From Urechidicola croceus (GTDB lineage Bacteria > Bacteroidota > Bacteroidia > Flavobacteriales > Flavobacteriaceae): 64,000 bases of DNA. Below, in pieces: positions 43,701 through 51,838 of this stretch. Below the pieces are notes generated by a model, which made no database searches, was not told where the DNA came from, and saw nothing but the letters and a program-made list of their open reading frames with translations. Position numbers and translations under genes: made by a program. Position 1 is the stretch's first letter, and each line of letters opens with the position of its first letter. The DNA is taken from contig NZ_CP017478.1 in assembly GCF_001761325.1 (NCBI RefSeq), positions 2,749,501 through 2,813,500 on the forward strand. Direction: 5' to 3'.

Positions 43701-44245
43701 CCTTCAATTTCGTCTTCAAGATATTCTCCAAATTCTTTTAATTTATCAACAGGATAATCACCTGAAATATTAATATTAAGAATTGGCATTTCTTCTGATA
43801 GGTTTAAATCAAAGATATTAGGCTCAACTTTGGCATTATTAAAAGTTGGCCAATCTTCTCCAGAAGTTTCTCCTTCAACTTTGTCTTTTACTTTTACTTT
43901 TGCATCGTCAACTGAAATATTTTCATCAAACTCTACAATAATCATTGAATAATCTTCCTGTGATGTTGAGGTAATGTCAACTACATTACTCACTGTTTTT
44001 AAAACATCCTCAAGAGGATCGGTAATCAATTTTTCAATATCTTCTGCTGTATTTCCAGGGTAAATAGAACTGATATAAATTTTAGTTTCTTTAATCTCTG
44101 GGAAATCTTCTCGAGGCATTGTAAGGTATGCAGATATCCCAAGAAATAAAATCATTGCCATCATTACATATATGACAGTTTTGTTTTTTATAGCCCAAGA
44201 TGATAACCCGAATTCTTTATCTAGGTTTTTTTGTTCGTTAGTCAT
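40772..44245 (-). CDS. Efflux RND transporter permease subunit
   Basis: An 1157-aa inner-membrane RND pump, the energy-coupled part of a three-component efflux system. The start SWAIKNKTVIYVMMAMILFLG is the first membrane segment; the periplasmic porter loops and twelve segments follow. The fourth-segment proton-relay motif reads GMLVDNGIVVVENIY, that is Asp-Asn where AcrB has Asp-Asp, as in many non-proteobacterial pumps. Likely substrates are hydrophobic drugs, bile-like compounds or lipids; nothing points to metals. It follows the adaptor gene by 10 bp. Confidence 0.95.
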   Translation of the reverse strand: MTNEQKNLDKEFGLSSWAIKNKTVIYVMMAMILFLGISAYLTMPREDFPEIKETKIYISSIYPGNTAEDIEKLITDPLEDVLKTVSNVVDITSTSQEDYSMIIVEFDENISVDDAKVKVKDKVEGETSGEDWPTFNNAKVEPNIFDLNLSEEMPILNINISGDYPVDKLKEFGEYLEDEIEGLTEIKQVDIRGAQEKEVEVAVDIYKMMAAQVSFSDITGAIQNGNVTMSAGNLIASGQRRTIRVIGEIENPTNLENFVVKSENDNPIYLKDVASVTFKEKERTTYAREFGDRVVMLDVKKRAGKNMVAAAEKIKEIKDDAVANIFPPDLKVTISNDLSSKTIGQVDDLVNNIIFGIILVVGVLMFFLGFKNALFVGFAIPMSMFMSLMILNMLGYTMNTMILFGLIMGLGMLVDNGIVVVENIYRLMDEEGMNRIEAAKKGISEIAFPIIISTLTTVAAFIPLGLWPGVMGQFMIYFPITLSVVLGSSLFVAIFFNSVMVSQFMTTEDSEMPLKRIIYISGILIVIGGLILIFGGEYRALGSVMVFTAIMLWVYRLLLRKMANYFQDKILPRWERIYEKTLTTVLKGWRPQVISIATFILLFVAIGGFIASVASQRTKVEFFPDNKPNQIIVYIEYPQGTDIEKTNTITKEIEKKVFEIINAEENLDNGYNYLVESAVSQVGEGAGNPQTDGGSTAEMPHRGKITASMREYKYRRGRDSELLRQKVQEALVGIYPGVLISVEKDANGPPAGAPINIEIEGEDYSELIVTAEKMRDFINSKNIPGIDELKIDVNKSKPSMLVEIDRKKAGTLGISSGQVGQQLRNSIFGAKAGVYKENGEDYDIYVRFNEDNKYNTSALFNQKITFRDMASGQIKEIPVSAVAKQKNNSGFSAIKHKSAKRVVTVYSALAPGFTDAAAIVSQIQNEMTDFSGLSNDIKVDYTGQIEEQEKQMKFLMGAFFTGLGLIFLILIFQFNSISKPAIIMLAIFLSLIGVFGGIVITGSSFVIMMTMMGIISLAGIVVNNGVVLLDYTQLLMDRKRVELNIDEKERLSNDDIAKAIITGGKARLRPVLLTAITTILGLIPLAIGLNINFFTLFSEFNPHIYMGGDNVIFWGPLAWTVIYGLFFATFLTLIIVPVLFYLVNKLKRRIFLRKQIS

Positions 44246-44255
44246 AATTGGCAGC

Positions 44256-45425
44256 TTAGATATTTAAAATTTTTACGCTTTGACCTTCTTTTACACTTCT
44301 TGCACCTTCATTTATTATTTCAGCACCATTAGGTAGTCCTTGTAATACTTCTATTACGTCACCTTGTGTTTTTCCAGTTTCGATTATTACTTTTTCAGCA
44401 ATAGCTTCATTACTATCGTTTTTATCTTTAATTACATATACATATTGTTGCCCTTCAGAATTTTCAGAAATAATACTTTGTGGAACTAAAATTGCCTTTG
44501 GATTTGTGTAATCGTTGATTTTTAACTTTGCAGTTAGATTTGGTTTGATGCTTAAATCTTTGTTCGGTACAGCAATTTCAACTTTAAATGTTCTATTTGC
44601 AGGATTGATAAAATTACCAGCTTGGCGAACCTTTGCATTCATCGTTTTACCAAGTATTGGAAAATCAACTTCAACTGTTTTGTTTTTAGTTATTGTACTG
44701 ATGTAATTTTCAGGTACATCAGTTTCAATATACATATCATTTAAATTAACAATTCTCATTAGAGGAGATTGTCCAGGTATTACAACACTTCCTTGCTCTG
44801 TGATTATATCATCAATAGTTCCTGAAAAAGGTGCTTTAACATATGTTTTAGCCAATTGACTTTGTAATTGGTTTACAGCTTTATTTTGAGCTTCGTAATT
44901 TGATTTTGCTTGTAAATATTGAATTTCAGATCCGATTTTTTGATTCCAAAGGCGTTCTTGACGTTCAAATGTTGTCTTAGCCAAATCAACTTGAATTTGT
45001 AGTTGTGCCAACTGTTGACCTAAACCTCCATCATCAATTTTAGCTAAAGTTTGCCCTTTACTTACCCTTTGACCTTCTTTGACATATACCTGTGTTAAAA
45101 TTCCAGAAAATTGAGGGTATATTACTAGTAAATTTTTTGTACTTACATTACCTTGAAGTTCTAAATAATGATTGAAAACTGACTCTTCTACAATAAAAGT
45201 TGTAATTAAAGGCAACTTTTTGTTTGTGTCAAGCTTATTAATTGCTTCTTCTATTTGTGCAAGGTCTTTAGTAATTTCATGTTCCTTTAATTTTATTTCT
45301 TCTCTCATTGCTTGAAGAGATTCAAGATTTCCGTCAGAAATAAGTTCATCAATTGATTGTTCTTTTGTATTTCCACAAGAGGTAATCAATAATAATACTG
45401 TTAATAATGATAGAATGTTTTTCAT
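44256..45425 (-). CDS. Efflux RND periplasmic adaptor subunit, lipoprotein
   Basis: A 389-aa membrane-fusion protein linking pump and outer-membrane channel. Lipoprotein signal at residues 1-17 (ending LLITSC), an alpha-hairpin (about 105-205), a lipoyl domain (GQRVSKGQTLAKIDDGGLGQ and KAPFSGTIDDIITEQGSVV), a beta-barrel and a membrane-proximal domain. A coiled coil precedes the lipoyl half at about 30-65. It lies between tolC (16 bp) and the RND pump (10 bp). Confidence 0.94.
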   Translation of the reverse strand: MKNILSLLTVLLLITSCGNTKEQSIDELISDGNLESLQAMREEIKLKEHEITKDLAQIEEAINKLDTNKKLPLITTFIVEESVFNHYLELQGNVSTKNLLVIYPQFSGILTQVYVKEGQRVSKGQTLAKIDDGGLGQQLAQLQIQVDLAKTTFERQERLWNQKIGSEIQYLQAKSNYEAQNKAVNQLQSQLAKTYVKAPFSGTIDDIITEQGSVVIPGQSPLMRIVNLNDMYIETDVPENYISTITKNKTVEVDFPILGKTMNAKVRQAGNFINPANRTFKVEIAVPNKDLSIKPNLTAKLKINDYTNPKAILVPQSIISENSEGQQYVYVIKDKNDSNEAIAEKVIIETGKTQGDVIEVLQGLPNGAEIINEGARSVKEGQSVKILNI

Positions 45426-45441
45426 TACTTATTTGTTTAGT

Positions 45442-46839
45442 TTATTTTATGTTTAATGCGTTTTCTAATACTGATTTTGTTGTAATCAAATCATAAATTG
45501 ATTGTAGGTATTCTTGTTGTTGTGTGTACAATTGATTTTGTGCGTTGCTTAAATCAAAACTTGATGAAATACCTTCAAAAAACTTTATATTTTCTTTTTT
45601 TTCAATACGTTCAGCTAACGCTAAATTTTCTTTAGAAGTCTGATAACTATCTATAGAATATTGATAATTATTTTGGGCGTCTAAAAATGCAACTTTCAAT
45701 TGTTGCTCTGTTTCTGTTAGTTGTCTTTCAGCTTTTTCTAATTCAATTTTTGCTTGTTGAGTTCTTGAATCTCTCTTTAAACTGCTAAAAATTGGTACGT
45801 TTAAACTAACACCAAGAATTGATGAGTCAAACCATTTTTGATCATTTTTAAAAAATTTAAAATCATCATTATTGGCAGTTGTACCATAATTTACAAAAGC
45901 GCTTAAAGTAGGTAAAGCCTTACTTTTTTCATATTTCATAACCAATTCTTGTGACTTTCTACTTGTTTCAGCTATTTTATAATCAATATGATTTTCAACT
46001 GTAAAATTTGTTTTTGTAAGTTCTAAATTTAGGTTTGAAAGTAATAACTCTTCCAAAGTTTCAGTTAATGTCACTTCACTATCAACATCTATTCCTAACG
46101 CAACATTAAACATTTTATAAGCAGTAGATTTATATCTATTTACTCTATTTAGTTCATTGTTTATTGCAGATAATGTTAATTGTAATTGTTCGCCGTCTTG
46201 CTCTTCTGCAAAACCATTTTCAATAATTTTTAAAGTTTCATTTAAATTTTTTTCTAAAACAGTCTTATTTTTTTCTAAAATATTAATGTTTTCTTCAACT
46301 AGTAAAACATTGGCATAAGCATTAATTACAGATTGTTTAACTGAAAATTCTGTTTTCTCTTTAGCGCTTTCACTAATTTGTAAATATGTTTTAGCAGATT
46401 GCAATCCAATAAGGTAAGAGCCGTCAAATAGTAATTGAGTTAATGTTACAGTTGCATTAATATTTTGTTTTGTTCCAAAAGCCAATGGAATAAAGCCATC
46501 AGGTGATTCAACATCAAAGTTCGTTTGATTTGCATCAAAATAGTCATTAACAACATCAATAACACTTTCAGTGTTGTCAAAAGCAGCAGCTGGAAGTAAT
46601 GAAACAGGTTGTTTTAAATAGTTTTGATAATCAAAACTGGCATTAATTTGAGGAAGACCAATTGTAGTTGTTTCCCAAACTTTTTTTTCTGCAGAACTGA
46701 TATCATTAGTTGCATTTTTAATTGCATATGCATTTTCAAGTGCATAGTCAATTGCTTGATCTAATGTGTACGATTTTTTTTCTTGTGCGCTCAATACAAT
46801 CGAACTAAGAAAAGTTAGAATTAATAATTTAATTTTCAT
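45442..46839 (-). CDS. TolC-family outer-membrane channel
   Basis: A 465-aa outer-membrane efflux protein. Signal peptide at residues 1-18 (ending SIVLSAQ). Two tandem OEP-type repeats, each with long helices: YTLDQAIDYALENAYAIKNA near residue 24, and STRKSQELVMKYEKSKALPTLSAFVNYG in the second half. Length is typical. It overlaps the upstream tetR gene by 11 bp, so expression is tied to it, and it precedes the adaptor and pump genes. Confidence 0.93.
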   Translation of the reverse strand: MKIKLLILTFLSSIVLSAQEKKSYTLDQAIDYALENAYAIKNATNDISSAEKKVWETTTIGLPQINASFDYQNYLKQPVSLLPAAAFDNTESVIDVVNDYFDANQTNFDVESPDGFIPLAFGTKQNINATVTLTQLLFDGSYLIGLQSAKTYLQISESAKEKTEFSVKQSVINAYANVLLVEENINILEKNKTVLEKNLNETLKIIENGFAEEQDGEQLQLTLSAINNELNRVNRYKSTAYKMFNVALGIDVDSEVTLTETLEELLLSNLNLELTKTNFTVENHIDYKIAETSRKSQELVMKYEKSKALPTLSAFVNYGTTANNDDFKFFKNDQKWFDSSILGVSLNVPIFSSLKRDSRTQQAKIELEKAERQLTETEQQLKVAFLDAQNNYQYSIDSYQTSKENLALAERIEKKENIKFFEGISSSFDLSNAQNQLYTQQQEYLQSIYDLITTKSVLENALNIK

Positions 46840-47434
46840 TGTTTGATAATAGATTTTGTAATGTTTGAAGTCCTTTTTCAGTTGCGATAGCTCTAATGTG
46901 ATACTCTAGGTAACTTTCCATTAAGTATTTTGGTTCGTATTCAGATGATGGAAAAGTTTCAACATCTTTAATTCCAATCATACCATTAAAATATACACGT
47001 GAAATAAAGTTTACATCTAATTCATTACGATAATATTCTTGGATAATTCCTTTATTTAAATTTTCTACCACACACTCTCTCATAACTTCTAACTGTTTCT
47101 TTTTTAAAGAAGAAAAAAGTTTTGGGTAGTATTTTTGTAATTGATATTGCGGTGAAGATTTTTCATTTTTTAAATGCTCCAAAACAAAAGTTTTGATGGC
47201 AAATAATTCTTCAATTGGATTTTTTTCTAATTTACATATACAATCAATTCCGTAAGAAATACTTTCAAATACTGCCAAAGTTGCTTCTTGAACAAGTTTT
47301 GTCTTATTTTCAAAATGTGCATAAATTGTTTTTTTAGAAATCCCTAATTGCTCAGCGATGTCATCCATAGTAACACTCTTAAATCCATAGTTTAAGAACA
47401 TTTCAGCCGATTTTTCTAAAATTTTTTCTTTCAT
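46829..47434 (-). CDS. TetR/AcrR-family regulator of the efflux operon
   Basis: A 201-aa repressor. The N-terminal helix-turn-helix spans about residues 10-50 (KSVTMDDIAEQLGISKKTIYAHFENK); the C-terminal ligand-binding domain is helical. It is the first gene of the tetR-tolC-adaptor-RND operon, overlapping tolC by 11 bp, and its promoter has an inverted repeat between -33 and -7. Autorepression relieved by a pump substrate is the expected mechanism. Confidence 0.92.
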   Translation of the reverse strand: MKEKILEKSAEMFLNYGFKSVTMDDIAEQLGISKKTIYAHFENKTKLVQEATLAVFESISYGIDCICKLEKNPIEELFAIKTFVLEHLKNEKSSPQYQLQKYYPKLFSSLKKKQLEVMRECVVENLNKGIIQEYYRNELDVNFISRVYFNGMIGIKDVETFPSSEYEPKYLMESYLEYHIRAIATEKGLQTLQNLLSNNEN

Positions 47435-47453
47435 TCTCTAATTTATTCGAGTG

Positions 47454-47493
47454 CAAATATATATCGGAAACTTTAAACACACAAAAAGTTTCC
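47454..47493 (-). promoter_or_regulatory. Promoter and TetR operator candidate
   Basis: On the minus strand TTTG (47485-47482), 20-nt spacer, TATATTTG (47461-47454). The inverted repeat GGAAACTTT (47466-47474) and AAAGTTTCC (47485-47493) with a 10-nt spacer covers the -33 box and most of the spacer. Predicted start about 47450, 16 nt before the tetR ATG. Confidence 0.7.
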
Positions 47494-47559
47494 AAAGTTT
47501 TTACATTTTTTTAACAATTTATTTACCACATCAAATTATTTTTACGAAAAAATAATATT

Positions 47560-48528
<969 letters not shown>

Positions 48529-48775
48529 TTTTTTTAAATTTATGTGACTTATTAAAAATAATAGTGTCAAAAAGTAGATGGTTTTTATTAAAAACTATTA
48601 AAAAAAATGTGTTTAAATAATATTACATTAAAATAAATTATTAACTAGTTCGTTCTATATAATTGTAGATAATTGATGTAAGTAATTAAAATTCAAGTAT
48701 TTAAAATATCTTCTTTGTAGATTATTTTTTTATGAAAAGTAGGATTTTAATTTTTTAGATGCGGAAAAATAAATA

Positions 48776-48806
48776 GTACAATATTTTAATTTAAAAAATA
48801 TTGTAC
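48776..48806. repeat. Perfect inverted repeat overlapping the tRNA promoter
   Basis: Arms GTACAATATTTT (48776-48787) and AAAATATTGTAC (48795-48806), 12 bp perfect, loop AATTTAA. The right arm contains the TTG -33 box at 48801-48803. No T run follows, so it is more like an operator than a terminator. Confidence 0.55.
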
Positions 48807-48831
48807 ATAAAAGAAATAAGTATTAATATTG
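48801..48831 (+). promoter_or_regulatory. Promoter of tRNA(CAT)
   Basis: TTG (48801-48803), 20-nt spacer, TAATATTG (48824-48831; one mismatch). Predicted start about 48835, 9 nt before the tRNA. Confidence 0.55.
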
Positions 48832-48843
48832 CAGCCTGTTTCA

Positions 48844-48917
48844 GGACCCATAGCTCAGCTGGTTAGAGCACCTGACTCATAATCAGGGGGTCGAAGGTTC
48901 GAGCCCTTCTGGGTCCA
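48844..48917 (+). tRNA. tRNA with CAT anticodon (Met elongator or Ile2)
   Basis: A 74-nt cloverleaf: acceptor GGACCCA/TGGGTCC, discriminator A, D arm AGCTCAGCTGGTTAGAGC, anticodon stem CCTGA/TCAGG with loop CTCATAA, T arm with GGTTCGAGCCC. Not an initiator, since the first pair is G-C and the anticodon stem lacks three consecutive G-C pairs. Whether it is Met or lysidine-modified Ile cannot be settled here. No encoded CCA. Confidence 0.93.
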
Positions 48918-48943
48918 CAAAAATGGAAAAAGGTGTAAATTAG

Positions 48944-48973
48944 TTGGTTATGTTAAAAAATATACTATATTTG
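48944..48973 (+). promoter_or_regulatory. Promoter of the PID-CTERM protein gene
   Basis: TTG (48944-48946), 19-nt spacer, TATATTTG (48966-48973). Predicted start about 48977, 22 nt before the ATG at 48999. A complete, strong promoter. Confidence 0.7.
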
Positions 48974-48998
48974 TTTAATTGCTTAACCCCAATTGAAA

Positions 48999-49208
48999 AT
49001 GAAATTTAGACCCCTCTTGATTTTAGCGATGTATTTCGTTATGACAACTAGTGTTTTTTCTCAGTTAGGACCTCCTGGAGGAGGGCCTGGTGGAGGTAGT
49101 GGTCCAAACCCTTCTGGTCCAGGACTCCCAATAGATGGTGGAATTGTTTTATTATTGGCTTCAGGTATTGTTTATGGCGCTAATAAGTTAAGAGACAAAG
49201 AAGAGTAA
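48999..49208 (+). CDS. PID-CTERM sorting-signal small protein
   Basis: A 69-aa protein from the ATG at 48999 (an in-frame TTG lies 6 bp upstream). Signal peptide at residues 1-21 (ending SVFSQ), a 24-residue Gly/Pro-rich linker (PGGGPGGGSGPNPSGPG), then LPIDGGIVLLLASGIVYGANK and a basic end. This matches the PID-CTERM layout: signature Pro-Ile-Asp, one hydrophobic helix, positive tail, which in other CTERM families marks proteins for a sorting enzyme. There is almost no mature domain besides the linker. It has its own strong promoter. Function unknown. Confidence 0.75.
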   Translation: MKFRPLLILAMYFVMTTSVFSQLGPPGGGPGGGSGPNPSGPGLPIDGGIVLLLASGIVYGANKLRDKEE

Positions 49209-49210
49209 AA

Positions 49211-49795
49211 TTAAACACTCATCAATCTTGCCACATACTTCCCTATTACATCAAACTCTAAATTGACAGTATTTCCAATGTCTATATTTTTAAAGTTTGT
49301 ATGATTTAAAGTGTAAGGTATAATTGCAACACTAAAACTGTTTTTCTTTGAATTAACAACAGTAAGACTTACCCCATTTACTGTTATAGAGCCTTTTTCA
49401 ATAGTTATATTGTTCAATTTTTTATCATATGAAAAGGTATAGATCCAACTTCCATCTTGAGATTCAATATCGGTACAAGTTGCAATTTGGTCAACATGTC
49501 CTTGTACTATATGTCCATCCAATCTACTACCTAATTTCATAGCTCGTTCTAAATTCAATTCATCATTGATTTTAAGGCTGTTTAAATTTGTTTTGTCCAA
49601 TGTTTCTTTAATTGCAGTTACAGTATAAATGTTGTTTTTGATAGCAACTACAGTTAAACAGACTCCGTTGTGCGCAACACTTTGGTCAATTTTTAATTCT
49701 GAAGTAATATCACTTTGTACAGATATATGAAAATTTTCATTTTCTTGTTCAATATTTTTTACAACTCCTATTGTTTCAATAATTCCGGTAAACAT
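49211..49795 (-). CDS. ribE: Riboflavin synthase
   Basis: A 194-aa enzyme that dismutates two 6,7-dimethyl-8-ribityllumazine molecules to riboflavin. The N-terminal MFTGIIETIG is diagnostic. Two tandem lumazine-binding domains are seen, each with a Gly-Val-Cys/Ser-Leu-Thr-Val motif (NGVCLTVV near residue 44 and NGVSLTVV near 140) and the GHIVQGHVD segment. Length is normal. It is divergent from pdxA; its TATTTTTG box (49830-49837) lies just before the pdxA ATG. Confidence 0.95.
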   Translation of the reverse strand: MFTGIIETIGVVKNIEQENENFHISVQSDITSELKIDQSVAHNGVCLTVVAIKNNIYTVTAIKETLDKTNLNSLKINDELNLERAMKLGSRLDGHIVQGHVDQIATCTDIESQDGSWIYTFSYDKKLNNITIEKGSITVNGVSLTVVNSKKNSFSVAIIPYTLNHTNFKNIDIGNTVNLEFDVIGKYVARLMSV

Positions 49796-49815
49796 AATGT
49801 ATCAATTTTATTGAT

Positions 49816-49837
49816 TACTTTTGAAGATTCAAAAATA
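49816..49837. promoter_or_regulatory. Crossed -7 boxes of ribE and pdxA
   Basis: Plus strand TACTTTTG (49816-49823) for pdxA (start about 49827, leader about 29 nt); minus strand TATTTTTG (49837-49830) for ribE (start about 49826, leader about 31 nt). The two predicted starts are 1 nt apart on opposite strands. Confidence 0.45.
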
Positions 49838-49855
49838 AGAATAATAAAGTACTGA

Positions 49856-50899
49856 ATGAGCAAAGAGAATAAAATAAAAGTAGGAATTTCAATTGGAGAT
49901 TTAAATGGAATTGGAATTGAAGTTATTCTAAAAACATTTTCTGATAAAAGAATGCTAGACTTTTGCACACCAATTATTTTTGGTTCAACTAAAGTAATTT
50001 CGTTTTATAAAAAAGATAAATTTCCAAATATTCAAATTCAAAGTATTTCAAATTGTAAGCAAGCAGTTGAAGAGAAATTTAATGTCTTAAATGTGTGGAA
50101 AGACGACGTTGATATTTCAGTTGGAGAATCTAATGAAACCGGAGGTAAATATGCCTTTTTGTCACTTAAAGAATGTGTGAATGCGCTTAAAAAAGGATTC
50201 GTTGATTTTATTGTCACAGCACCAATAAATAAGGAGAATATTCAATCAGAAGAATTTAAATTTGCTGGTCACACAGAGTATTTAGAAAATGAATTAGAGG
50301 GTGAAAGCTTGATGATTTTAATGGCAAATAACCTTAGGGTAGGTTTAATTACTGGACATATCCCTATTTCAGAAGTAGCCAAATCAATTACTCCAAAACT
50401 TATTAAAAATAAAGTAGAATTAATGTATAATACTTTAATTCGCGATTTTGAAATCTCAAAACCTAAGATAGCGATACTGGGATTAAACCCACACTGTGGT
50501 GATAATGGTGTTATTGGCAGTGAAGATGATACTATTATCAGGCCTACCATTCAAGAAATTCAAGAAGAGGGAAAGTTGGTATATGGACCTTATGCTGCAG
50601 ATGGTTTTTTTGGGTCTGAGACATATAAACAATATGATGCAATTTTGGCGATGTATCATGATCAAGGTTTAGCACCGTTTAAAACATTATCATTTGGTAA
50701 AGGAGTAAATTATACAGCAGGATTGAATAAAGTTAGAACTTCTCCTGACCATGGAACTGCTTACGAAATTGCAGGTAAGAATATTGCCGATGAAAATTCG
50801 TTTAAAGAAGCTCTTTTTAAAGGAATAGAAATTTATAAAAAACGAACTAATTACGAGTTGCTTACCGAAAATTCGTTAAAAAAAACAAAACAACAATAA
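49856..50899 (+). CDS. pdxA: 4-hydroxythreonine-4-phosphate dehydrogenase
   Basis: A 347-aa NAD-dependent metal enzyme of the pyridoxal-phosphate (DXP-dependent) route. Motifs: GISIGDLNGIGIEV at residues 9-22, TAPINKENIQ near 120, FAGHTEYLENEL near 135 with a metal His, ILGLNPHCGDNG near 205, and AMYHDQGLAPFK near 265 with the other metal ligands. Length is normal. It begins 60 bp from the divergent ribE. Confidence 0.95.
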   Translation: MSKENKIKVGISIGDLNGIGIEVILKTFSDKRMLDFCTPIIFGSTKVISFYKKDKFPNIQIQSISNCKQAVEEKFNVLNVWKDDVDISVGESNETGGKYAFLSLKECVNALKKGFVDFIVTAPINKENIQSEEFKFAGHTEYLENELEGESLMILMANNLRVGLITGHIPISEVAKSITPKLIKNKVELMYNTLIRDFEISKPKIAILGLNPHCGDNGVIGSEDDTIIRPTIQEIQEEGKLVYGPYAADGFFGSETYKQYDAILAMYHDQGLAPFKTLSFGKGVNYTAGLNKVRTSPDHGTAYEIAGKNIADENSFKEALFKGIEIYKKRTNYELLTENSLKKTKQQ

Positions 50900-50935
50900 A
50901 AAAGAAAAAACATTTAGTTATTTCTATAATTTTTA

Positions 50936-50943
50936 TATCTTTG
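50936..50943 (+). promoter_or_regulatory. -7 box of the yceD-rpmF operon
   Basis: TATCTTTG, a perfect TAnnTTTG; predicted start about 50947, 19 nt before the yceD ATG. The -33 region is unclear. Confidence 0.5.
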
Positions 50944-50965
50944 CACGCTCAAATTGATGATAGGA

Positions 50966-51493
50966 ATGAAAGACTTAAAAGAATTTAATATCTCTTTTGT
51001 AGGTTTAAAACAAGGAAACCATCAATTTCATTATCAAATTGATAATACGTTCTTTGAATATTTTCAATATTATGAGTTTGAAGATGTTGATATTAAAGTT
51101 GAATTACAATTCGAGAAAAAACATAATATGTTTAACCTTTTGTTTAACTCAAAAGGAGTCGTTACTGTAACTTGTGATATAAGTAATGAGCCATTTGAAT
51201 TACCAATTGAAGGAACATTACCTTTAATTGTAAAATTTGGTGAGGAATATAATGATGATAATGAAATTTTAATTATCCCTCATAATGATTATCAACTCAA
51301 CGTATCTCAATTCATATATGAAATGATTGTATTGTCGATTCCTATTAAAAAGGTACATCCTGGAGTTATAGATGGCACACTACAATCTGATATTTTGAAA
51401 AAATTAGAAGAATTAAAAGTAAAAAAGAAAAAAGATATAATTGACCCGCGTTGGGAAAAATTAAAAGATTTAAAAACGAATAAAAAAGCATAA
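50966..51493 (+). CDS. YceD/DUF177 family protein
   Basis: A 175-aa protein using the ATG at 50966 ([15 protein letters not shown]); an upstream TTG and an ATG at 50957 give slightly longer frames. YceD proteins are encoded just before rpmF in most bacteria and have been linked to 23S rRNA processing or large-subunit assembly. The central [20 protein letters not shown] and the basic C-terminus ([19 protein letters not shown]) match the family. It lies 2 bp before rpmF. Confidence 0.88.
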   Translation: MKDLKEFNISFVGLKQGNHQFHYQIDNTFFEYFQYYEFEDVDIKVELQFEKKHNMFNLLFNSKGVVTVTCDISNEPFELPIEGTLPLIVKFGEEYNDDNEILIIPHNDYQLNVSQFIYEMIVLSIPIKKVHPGVIDGTLQSDILKKLEELKVKKKKDIIDPRWEKLKDLKTNKKA

Positions 51494-51495
51494 TA

Positions 51496-51693
51496 ATGGC
51501 ACATCCTAAAAGAAAAATCTCGAAAACTAGAAGAGACAAGAGAAGAACTCATTATAAGGCATCAGTTCCTCAAATTGCTGTAGATCCAACAACAGGAGAA
51601 GCACATTTATATCATAGAGCACACTGGCATGAAGGTAAATTATATTACCGTGGTCAGATTGTTATTGATGCATCAGCAGGAGCCGAAGCATAA
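51496..51693 (+). CDS. rpmF: 50S ribosomal protein L32
   Basis: A 65-aa ribosomal protein: [20 protein letters not shown] then [17 protein letters not shown]. It lacks the CxxC zinc motifs, so it is the C-minus, zinc-independent form. The gene lies 2 bp after yceD and is followed by a terminator-like hairpin, then fabH. Confidence 0.97.
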   Translation: MAHPKRKISKTRRDKRRTHYKASVPQIAVDPTTGEAHLYHRAHWHEGKLYYRGQIVIDASAGAEA

Positions 51694-51715
51694 ATTATCA
51701 ATTACATAAAAATTT

Positions 51716-51744
51716 AAAAAACTCTCATTATTGAGGGTTTTTTT
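51716..51744 (+). terminator. Terminator or attenuator between rpmF and fabH
   Basis: Stem ACTCTCA/TGAGGGT with flanking A/T pairs, TTAT loop, then seven T. Since fabH, accB and accC follow in the same direction, it may be partly leaky. Confidence 0.8.
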
Positions 51745-51838
51745 GTGTTTTTTATTCAATAGTGAGTTAAAAACGACTTTTTTTGCCTTTTTTATGAAAT
51801 AATTTTCATTACTTTGAGCTACTTTTAAAAGTATAAAT

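Larger units (their letters stand above)
48529..48843. other. 315-bp intergenic region before tRNA(CAT)
   Basis: Very AT-rich. It contains an inverted repeat (48776-48806) and the tRNA promoter (48801-48831). No gene, and no clear terminator for the prenyl synthase gene, was seen. Confidence 0.5.

Noticed and set aside
40772-44245. Asp-Asn in the RND proton-relay motif as an inactivating change
   Set aside because: Many functional non-proteobacterial RND pumps have this pair; it is recorded as ordinary variation.
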